Shown: piece by piece, positions 56,022 to 64,000 of the stretch
Position numbering within the stretch: the stretch's first letter is position 1
How the letters are laid out: every line of letters starts with the position of its first letter
NCBI RefSeq assembly: GCF_030253575.1
Contig: NC_080562.1
Location: 25,137,352 to 25,201,351 of the forward strand
Source: Rhododendron vialii
Taxonomy: Eukaryota > Streptophyta > Magnoliopsida > Ericales > Ericaceae
Length of the DNA stretch: 64,000 nt
Direction: 5' to 3'
The notes under the pieces: model-generated
Database searches by the model: none
The model's input: the letters and a program-made list of their open reading frames with translations, nothing else
Told to the model about the DNA's origin: nothing
Program-made: the position numbers and the translations under genes

Positions 56022-58951
56022 ATTAAGACGGAAATTAACAATGTTAATTGCGAATTTATGCTATTATTTTTTTAAAAAATTCAATTAACAATGTTAAATT
56101 ATAAATCAGCAGCATTAAAATTAACAATTCACGGGTCTAAATTCATGAGAGTTAACAATGTTCAATTAACCATGTCAAAAAAAAAAAACAATGTTCAATT
56201 AACAGTTGGTGTACACAAAATGTATCCATGGCAGGGATCTTTAATAGTATTCAAAATTGTAAGACATCCTTGATTGTATAAGGTTTTATTGGAAGATCTG
56301 TGATTTTTGAATGGTATGAGTTACTTATCGAATTTTGTTGACTATATCATTTAGAGTTGCATCAACGGAGAGGAGTTTTTCTAAATTGAAGTTGATAAAA
56401 ACTTACGTTCAAACTATATACCGTGTCACAAAATAAATTAAGTAGATTGACTATGATTTCAACTGAAAATGAGTACTTTGATAAGTTAAAGTATGATGAC
56501 TTCATTTTTTTTTTCAAAAAATGTTAGGAGAAGTTGTTTTCTTTGAATCGGATCATTCTAATTAGCACTATAACTGAGATTACATTTTTATTTATTTATT
56601 TTATTTTATTCAAGCTAAAAGCACAACATAACGTTAATTTTGGTTTTTTCTTCTTTGACTTGCATGCATTTTAATTTTTTATGACTTACTAATAATAATT
56701 GGTCAATAAAATTTGAAGTCAGCCTTAAACAACTCAAATATCGAAGTTAGCGTTGAGTTACAAAACGATAGAAAGTACGACAAATAATAATTTTCTGGTG
56801 GGAACTAAGACCCCTGGGACCCCTAAATACGCGTACATCGCTGCAAGTGGATCTTATAGATGGAGAGTAACTTTATTTTATGGTGGAGTCGTGAACAAGT
56901 TTTTTGCGGATTGGTGCAATTTCAGACGTTCGTTTCCGCAATTAATGATCGAAATTGTTTTTCATTGTTATAGGTTACAATTGATTTTCAATTCGAACTG
57001 TTCAAAAATACTTTGGACTCGCACAATTAGACTTGGGGCTCCTTAAACCCATTTTCACGAGGCCAGCCGTTTTAAATATATTCTCCTTATAGATGTCACC
57101 TGAATCCCACTTGAATAGTAGAAAACCCAAGAAATTCCTCAGTGCTTCCCGCTGCATGCATGTTATTCCATTCTTATTGGTTAATACACATCCATACCTT
57201 TATTTTATGCGAGTTCATCTTTTATTTTATGCGAGTTCATCTCCACTCTGTTGTCAACCATGCATTAATTAACAAACATCTTTTGCATGGGTTCCTCCAT
57301 CATTAATTCTTTTTTCGAGGTAAATTATTTACTGAAGTACTGAACGTTGTGTTGTAATCCACCAGACCCCAAATAAGGGTTCAATATTTTATTTTGAGAT
57401 ATTCATCCGAGAATAAATTATATACATTGGTAGTGTAAACATTTATTTTCTTCAAATCAATTGCATTACATCACGTCGTCTAAACAGTTGTCTCAATTAA
57501 TAGAATATTGCGACATGATGTAATGTAATTGACTACTGCATGTCCGTGCTCGAAGGCACGGTTCAAAATTGGTATTTAACAAATTATCCAATTTTATCCC
57601 TCTAACCTCTTGAAGGCTAAGGCCTCGTTTGCAAAATTTCAACTACACAACAACCTGTGCTATGCACGGTATCAAATGTACATCGATCCTAAGTTATGTT
57701 GGGGTAAACATGCACAAACTCTTTTCATGACGACTGCATAGTGCATAATAGTACTTGAACAAAATTTCCACACTAAGTGATCCGTAATTTATCTGATAAA
57801 GTTATAGTTGAATTGATTTGTTGGAATACAATTTGAATAAGGATTTTTTAGAAAAATAAGTTAATTGTCACTATACATGATTCTCTTCACTCTTGGCGGC
57901 AAGACAACGCGCGAGAACAAAAGAGGACTTTTATTGAATAGTGCCGATCTTGAATTTCCATCACGGCTCCGAAACTTATGCAATTGGACAATGTTAGAGT
58001 TGTTACACTAAATAGCCAAGCATCACTAGATTGAGTTATAATCATATTCCATATCTACTTTGATCAATCAACTGACCCTTGGGTTCATTTTTTTCTGATT
58101 GGCTAAGAAATATTTCACTTATCACATGAATAAAAAGATGAAATCATTACAATAGGCTAGCAGAAAAAATGCATGAGAGAGCTTTGAACAGTAGCATAAT
58201 ATTTTTCTATTGCTACTACTCACAAAACTCACTTGCCCCTCAACCTTGCTAATTTTTAGTAGTATACGACAAAAATGAAAACAACCAACTTAAGATAATT
58301 AGTTGAAAATACATCGGCTAAACACACCTTAAAAGTCCATTAAGAGCAATTGAAGTGTGTTGTATCTTCCTCCCAAGTGTCACCTATCTTCCTCCCAAGT
58401 GTCTTCTCATCTGCTTCCTCGTCTTCTCTGGCCGAATAGACTTTTGTGATCAAGTGCGTAACGAAACCGAATGGAATTCTTTCTCATGGAATGCCACTTT
58501 AATGCAAAATGTGGAGGTTTGAATAGCCCAACGAAAAAAGGTAGGATTTTAGTACTTCAACGTCAGAAGAATTTTTTCTCATGGATTGCCACTTTAATTT
58601 CGTATTGCTTACCTCTTTAGTTTTTGAAAGGGGGTTATACTTGGTAATTGATTAGAAAAAGGGTGCATAATTGGTAATGTTTCAAAATTTAAATTTCAAA
58701 TGGTAAGATTATGAAATCATGATATTCAATTATTTTTTTGGGTCAATGGGTGTAGATCCAACGGTCATCACATATGGATCATTTTTGGGTCTTCAATCTC
58801 TGCCGTGCAAATTGTCACGGAGGACAATTGAGAGAGGGACATTTTGCAAAATCGTTGTGTAATGTAATATAGATTTGAAGGAAACAAATGTTTACACCGG
58901 CGATGTAAATAATTTAATCTTGATCCATTAATAATTGTCAATTTGAAAAAG
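56022..58951. other. Intergenic, nothing recognised
   Basis: AT-rich with many short A/T runs. The 97-codon frame at 56753-57046 shows no known motif and is probably chance. Confidence 0.5.
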
Positions 58952-59130
58952 TTTTTTTTTTTTTTCACTCAATAGATGTCTAGTTTACTTCTAAGGAGAT
59001 GAAGAACGGGTATCGCTAAGCACCACCATACGGTTGGGGTAAGCCCAAAAGAAGTTAACCATCACACCAAGCACTCACGCTCTTGGCGAGAATCAAACCC
59101 TGATCACCATTAATGGGTAAAAGAGGAGGA
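58952..59130 (-). mobile_element. SINE-like remnant
   Basis: On the minus strand a box-B-like GGTTTGATTCTC (59088-59099) is followed by TGGGCTTACCCCAACC-type sequence and ends in an A-tail (T-run 58952-58965). Box A is not evident, so it is 5'-truncated or diverged. Confidence 0.45.
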
Positions 59131-59206
59131 TAATTTTGAAAAACAGAGGTAAAAGTTGACGAAGCTAAACACATAACAACACACGAATGAAGTGTGTGTA
59201 TATATA

Positions 59207-59477
59207 CTTCCTCCGTCCCTTTTAAGTGTCTTACTTCGTAGCTCTAACTTATTAAAAAGATATCATCATTATACCTTTCACATCAACTTTTTTCTCTACT
59301 TTCCCTACTTACCTATCATCATTACACTTTTACTCACTTATTTTTTAAAATGGAATCTACTTTTTAAGGACAAAATAGACAATACACCAACTTTTACCTA
59401 CTAACTTTATAAAATGGACACTTATTAAGGGACAACTCAAAATGAAATACTGCACTCTAAATAAGGGACGGAGGGAG
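59207..59477. mobile_element. Stowaway-type MITE 2
   Basis: Ends CTTCCTCCGTCCCTTTTAAG and AAATAAGGGACGGAGGGAG with TA on both sides, 271 bp. Confidence 0.9.
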
Positions 59478-59699
59478 TATATATTTTAAACTCTTTGATC
59501 AATCCCTATCCTTCTAAGTTACTCTCTCCCTCTGAATTCACTCTTTATGTATATTTTTACTCGTTTGAAAATATATGTTCTTCTTTAATGATGAGCCACA
59601 CTTTATGTAACTTATCTTTTGCCCCTTGTTTACAGGTTAAAATAACATTAGTGAATTGCCGGAGGGTATTGATGATAAAAAAAAAATGCCGGAGGGTAT

Positions 59700-60291
59700 T
59701 GTTAGAGAATAGTCCCACATTGCTTGAGTATGTAATGAAAGATCATTTCTAACATGAGAATCAATCATCAAGAGTTGTGTTAGTTCGAATAACCCGCCTT
59801 TTGATATCGAGGTTTTGGTTCACGATTGTTTATCTCTCAATGAATTTTTTATTGTATATGAGTTTAGTTTTGTCAAACGAGACTGTAATAGGGCTGCACC
59901 TCTAACTGTGGATTTGAGGTGCGCAACATCCAATCTCCGGTTGGACGTTGTGTTTTGTTTTTATGCTTGTTGTTGTGTGGATGAGCAAGTTTTGCTTATC
60001 TTCCCCTCCCCATCGATGTATCCCTCTTCAAGATTTATAAAAATGTTTCATTTGCCAAGCAATATATATATGGCCGCACATGTTTGTGCTAAATAGGCCA
60101 TTTCTTGTGGTTTGTTCGACATGTGGACTTCCATCTTGTCCCCATGGGGTTTGTCACTTTCTGATGTATGGACGTTTCTGCCTGTCAAGTTAATAAAATC
60201 TTCTCACTTTTGTCAAAAAAATAAATAAATAACATGGAAGATCTGTTCAATCATTGCCAATTAGTTTCGGGCTACATATAAAGTTATCCCA
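59700..60291 (+). mobile_element. TRIM LTR split by a LINE 3' end
   Basis: TGTTAGAGAATAGTCCCACATTG (59700) and, after the insertion, TTCAATCATTGCCAATTAG (about 60247) together match the TRIM LTR at 30829-30940 in order. Without the insertion the LTR is about 112 bp. No second LTR nearby, so probably a solo TRIM LTR; right border approximate. Confidence 0.65.
59757..60229 (+). mobile_element. 5'-truncated LINE, RNase H end of ORF2
   Basis: Frame FDIEVLVHDCLSLNEFFIVY then EFSFVKRDCNRAA is the C-terminal RNase H-like part of plant LINE ORF2. It is followed by a 3' UTR with AATAAAATCTTC and an A-rich tail (AAAAAAATAAATAAATAA). The target-site duplication TAACATG is at 59750-59756 and 60230-60236. 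Confidence 0.85.
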
Positions 60292-60490
60292 AGGATTTCT
60301 TATAAGAATATACGTTCCTTAATTTTCAAAATTTTGAGAGTTAATTCGTACCTAGACTTTACCAAACATTTACCAACCAGCGTAATATTGATGACCCTTT
60401 GTTTTTACCCTTTGTTAAACTTGAATTATATTATCGATAATTCTAGAGATATAACTACCGGCTACAATCCCAACCACAACCTCCTACGTG

Positions 60491-60939
60491 CAGGGACGGC
60501 CCAATGGGAAGGGCCAAGAGACCGTTGTCTTGGGCCTTCACATTATGGGCCAAAAATGGAGCATCCCTTCAAGATAAGTATATATATTGTCTGTGTGTAA
60601 TTATAATTTAAACTCCTTTGGTGGTTCAATGGTAAAGTGTTTGGTCTTTCACGTAAGGTACCTAGGTTCAAATCCTGGTAGGGCCTTTTTTGTAGTGTCT
60701 TTTTGCCAAAAAAAAATTTCTCCTATCACACAAATTGGCGCTACTGTGATTCAAACATGAGTCCACTGAATATTATTGCAACCATACAAGCCATTAAAGC
60801 CGAAATATTTATTATGTTGAATAGTATGAATGAAAATTGTATATAGAAAAGTATTTTTGTTTATTGTTTTTAAATTGGAAAATTTATGTACTATTCCACC
60901 ACTTGGCCTAGGGCATCTAAATACCTTGGGCCGACCCTG
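60491..60939. mobile_element. Non-autonomous hAT element
   Basis: Termini CAGGGACGGCCCA and (inverse) CAGGGTCGGCCCAAGG, with a perfect 8-bp duplication CCTACGTG at 60483-60490 and 60940-60947. 449 bp without transposase. Contains a tRNA-like segment. Confidence 0.9.
60613..60685 (+). other. tRNA-like sequence inside the hAT element
   Basis: TGGTGGTTCAATGGTAAAG resembles a box A / D-arm, and GGTTCAAATCC (60665-60675) is a perfect box B / T-arm, at normal tRNA spacing. The acceptor stem (CTCCTTT / GTAGGGC) pairs poorly, so it is not called a functional tRNA. An inverse box-B-like GATTCAAACATGAGTCC lies at about 60750-60766. Confidence 0.55.
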
Positions 60940-60947
60940 CCTACGTG

Positions 60948-61561
60948 CATAGAATTATTGGTATATTATGTTACTATCCTATTGCTTTTTCTTTATACTA
61001 TTACCTGCGTATATTATTGGATTATTTTCTAACAAAAAATAAAACAAAATCACCATTTCATTAAATACAGTACAAAATATCAATAGTACCGAGAAATATT
61101 TAGCTTTTTATTTTGGTCACGTTCATGTTAATGTTTTAATAGTGATGGTCTTACCGTTTCGAACAATGATCGTTTTGGTAGTTATTGTCACACCGCTTTT
61201 GACATTTGTGGTGGTGATAAAAAAAAAAATGCAAATAAAGTAAATACTCCGTATCAACTTTGAACTTCCCAAATCACAAATAATAAATTGTTCAAGCGGT
61301 GATATAGGATCGATCGTAGAAAGTTTGATAAAGTGGCCAATATAGAAAGGCTGCAAGGTTCCCTTTGACAGTAATCCTCCTCCTAGTCTTGACTTATTGC
61401 CCAGGTCGGTGGAGTTCAACTCATTTCGTTTGAATGCACATAAGGTCAACTTTTCCTAATTTCCAATATTTGGCGGTTTCGGGCACCGCCACATGTGTTT
61501 CAACACCTTTATCCACCATACAGATTTCGTAAGAATCTATCAAAACTCGCGCCAACTAACC
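60948..61561. other. Intergenic, nothing recognised
   Basis: AT-rich; no supported gene. Confidence 0.5.
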
Positions 61562-62640
61562 TGCTTAATCCTTAGCCTAACCACAAAGCTCAAAAGATTA
61601 ATCACAAGTTATTCAGTAGCTTCTTTCGAATCCTTGTACACCCATTCATTTTCCTTTCCTTTTCCAATGTGGGATATTATAATCTCATCCCCCACTAAGG
61701 TCGCTATGTTCTCATTGCGCCCTGTGGTCCATCACCTCCACTCACCGAGCGATATGAGACAAGAATCTGCTTAAGCAACTCAAACTCCTTAAGCTCGTAT
61801 CATGTGGGACCCGCCCAAGCACGACAAACACCTCAAGCTTCTCATTTGCCGGGCTCACCCAAGCACATCTCCTCGCAAGACCCGTCCTATACTTCCGGTT
61901 TGTGCAAGCTTTGATACCGCATGTCAAGCCCCACGTTAGCTGAACCACGTGGCTCAAAAGGTTAACCTCAAATTATATAGTAGCTGCTTATATATACAAA
62001 CAGGGACTGAACCAGGATTTTTCAACGAGGGGACTGAACTATGAACAATAACTTTTGAAATTTCAAGGTTCGAAATCTAATAGTTTAGTTGATTTGGGTT
62101 TTGAGGAGATTTTTTGAGTAACGAGTGCAGAAAGATAAAAAGAAAAATGTGAGAAATAATTGAAGAGAAAACTAATTGGAGACCGAGGGGAAAGAGTGAG
62201 GTTGGATTTTGGGGCCCAAAACGAACAAGTCTAAAGCATTTAAATGTGTATATAACACCCAATACAAAAAACAATATATAGTGGCTCTTAACAAACAAAA
62301 AACAACTAATCTTAATATTTTAAAAAGAAGTGGAGTGAAGTGCAAGTGGTGCATCCTTTAAACTCTCATGCAAATAGGAAGAGTGCAATTTCCGAAAGCA
62401 CCAATCCCCCTCCCCAAGTTCCCTAGGATAGAGTAGATTAGGTTTAACGAATAACAAGAAAATTATTTTAAATAAATAAATATATATATATATATTTAAA
62501 TATTTTTAAAAAAAAATTCCCAAAACTACGTGAAAGCCTTGGCCCCCATAAGCCCTCATATAGTTCCGTCTCTGCGTACGAATCCTTATATACCAATTCA
62601 TTTTCCCATCCTTTTCGAATAATTACCGGAGTAGATTGAT
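61562..62640 (-). mobile_element. TRIM-like element, right LTR split by a hAT insertion
   Basis: On the minus strand: an LTR ending GGCTTGACA, a primer-binding site GGTATCAAAGC (about 61908-61918), a short non-coding centre with GGGTCCCACATG, the purine tract AGTGGGGGA, then an LTR starting TGAGATTATAATATCCCACA (61687). LTR copies share GCTCAAAAG.TTA, AGTAGCT.CTT and CGAATCCTT...ATTCATTTTCC. The outer right end is diffuse and no TSD is seen. Confidence 0.6.
62001..62574. mobile_element. Second hAT-type element inside the TRIM LTR
   Basis: Starts CAGGGACTGAACCAGG and ends (inverse) CAGAGACGGAACTATATG. The flanking octamers TATACAAA and CGTACGAA differ at three positions. The interrupted LTR reads on directly to CGAATCCTTATATACC, supporting the insertion. 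Confidence 0.7.
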
Positions 62641-62764
62641 ACCATCTTCCAGTCTCCGGACCGGCATGGCAACATGCAGTATCCAACGGAACAGGTCGAA
62701 TATGCAAGCATGAAATGGCGGCAGTGGTCACCCTTTCAAAATTTCAAGAATCTCATATATATTA

Positions 62765-63005
62765 CTCCCCCTCCGTCCCAATTTAATTCTCTTTTTTTAG
62801 AGTTTGTGCAATTTTTCTATTGATTATATCTTGTAATTTATAATATTTTATGTGATTTGAAAAATATTATTGTATTATAAAACTAATCGAAATCTATCAA
62901 ATAAGATTCATATTGAATATAAAACTCATTACCGATTTAGAGATATAACTAATTTTTTATCCGGTAAAAATAGAACTAAAGACAATTAAATTCGGACGGA
63001 TAGAA
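62765..63005. mobile_element. Stowaway-type MITE 3 (decayed right end)
   Basis: Left end CTCCCCCTCCGTCCCAATTT; right end AATTCGGACGGATAGAA; TA on each side. About 241 bp. Confidence 0.7.
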
Positions 63006-64000
63006 TAGTAATTTTGAATTATTTGTCCTTCTCACACAACCAAAATTAGAATATTCTAAGAGGTCCCCCCCTCAGAAGATTGGATTTTGGATCCCTTGCC
63101 AACCGATCGAATAGTTAATTCTCACTTAATGGCATTCCGATTGGTACGATCAATCCATCAACAAAGTCAAATATTGGGAAAATCGATTCTGGTTCAAAAT
63201 TCGGAGCCAAAAAACCCGCAACATCCTCATCAATGCCGTTGATGGATTACAAAGATGAAAAGGTCCCCAAGTATGAGAGCATCACAACGGGACACAAAGA
63301 TCCCGACAAACATGACACCTTGCACCCCGACAATCATATGTGATGCACTTTGGACATGGACCCAACAAAACAATAACCAAAATATTACACGATTGACAAG
63401 TTACCAACCAAAGCACATGCACAAGCGGAACACCAAAAAACATCAGCTCCCCGCAGCAAATGCAACCACCAACGAGCCCAAAACCATAGCAGCAGCCACA
63501 AACCTAGGATCCAAAAGCCAAAACAATAGCATCATTAATAGAGACAAAACCATGCGGAAAGCTCAGGCACCCCAGGCTTCAACCCCAACAGAAACTCCAC
63601 ACCAAAATCTGTGGCCAGCAAGCAACAAAAATAAAACCAACTCTAGCAGACCAACAACTAAGCATGACAGAACAAACCCCACCATGAAGCGGCTTCAATA
63701 TAATCAGACTCATGAAGCAAGGGACGAAAGGATTGAAAAGGCACCAATATAATCAGACTCAAAACACAGCAATGCACCAAGAGAGACCAAAGCCCCTTCG
63801 CTTGAAATCAAAATAGCAGCAACGGCCCGGCAACCTCAGCAGCAAAAACCAAAAACAGAGCAAACAACAGCAACCCTCTAGCACACAACCTTCTAGCACA
63901 AAATTAACCTTAAACACTGAGACCGTTAACAAAACACCAACCCAGAAGCCAAAAGATATATAAAAACCCACCAACAAAAAAAAAAGACCGAATCTGCTTC
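63006..64000. other. A/C-rich non-coding tail of the window
   Basis: From about 63300 the plus strand is unusually rich in A and C, with AACAAAACC and AGCAGCA words. The open frames on both strands (63255-63752 plus, 63759-63977 minus) have biased composition and no motif. It resembles the antisense of a LINE 3' region but I cannot prove it. Confidence 0.35.

Noticed and set aside
60613-60685. A functional tRNA gene
   Set aside because: D-arm and T-arm look right but the acceptor stem does not pair well and it lies inside a transposon.
63255-63752. 165-codon plus-strand open frame near the end
   Set aside because: Low-complexity Asn/Thr/Lys/Gln composition caused by A/C-rich DNA; no start context, motif or partner.

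Overview
This is plant nuclear DNA, almost certainly from a flowering plant. It is AT-rich and intron-bearing, full of LTR retrotransposons, TRIMs, MITEs and LINE fragments, and its only clearly intact host genes encode xyloglucan endotransglucosylase/hydrolases (XTHs), which remodel plant cell walls. I cannot name the species. LAYOUT. 1-14.5 kb is a three-level nest: a decayed Ty1/Copia element carries a solo LTR (292-9881, TSD TTTTG), which carries a structurally complete, nearly coding-free 8.2 kb LARD-like element (1131-9359, TSD CCCCT) whose two 2.5 kb LTRs differ at only about four positions. 14.5-19.6 kb holds a LINE ORF1 remnant, a (GA)n tract, a Mutator-type MITE with a 9-bp TSD and a complete TRIM. 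19.6-27.4 kb holds two three-exon XTH genes on the minus strand, with a broken XTH exon between them and duplicated flanks, so an old tandem duplication. 28.2-30.4 kb holds a ~395-bp tandem array of very short secreted-peptide-like genes (minus strand) facing a frame-broken relative with a proline-rich and a membrane segment (plus strand). 30.7-49.3 kb is a second retrotransposon block. In it a TRIM LTR abuts the primer-binding site of a Copia element that lacks its own 5' LTR. Next is a Ty3/Gypsy composite forming a giant inverted repeat (left arm 36838-41132, right arm 43151-49262), whose right LTR is split by a second solo LTR (45169-46975) of the same family as the one at 292. 49.3-53 kb holds a second fragment of the proline-rich/membrane gene, a non-autonomous CACTA element and the third XTH gene (minus). 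53-64 kb has no recognisable gene but is dense in small elements: a long-TIR element, three Stowaway MITEs, a SINE-like remnant, a LINE 3' end inside a TRIM LTR, a hAT element carrying a tRNA-like sequence, and a TRIM split by another hAT. HOW IT FITS TOGETHER. The host content is an XTH tandem cluster plus a small-peptide cluster, spread over ~33 kb by later insertions. The three XTHs share exon structure, a signal peptide, the HDE[IV]DFEFLGN active site and an adjacent N-glycosylation site, so all look secreted and potentially active. Exon borders were placed by eye from GT/AG and reading phase. TE ends were placed from TG...CA ends, TIRs and TSDs visible in the sequence. Nothing was checked against a database.
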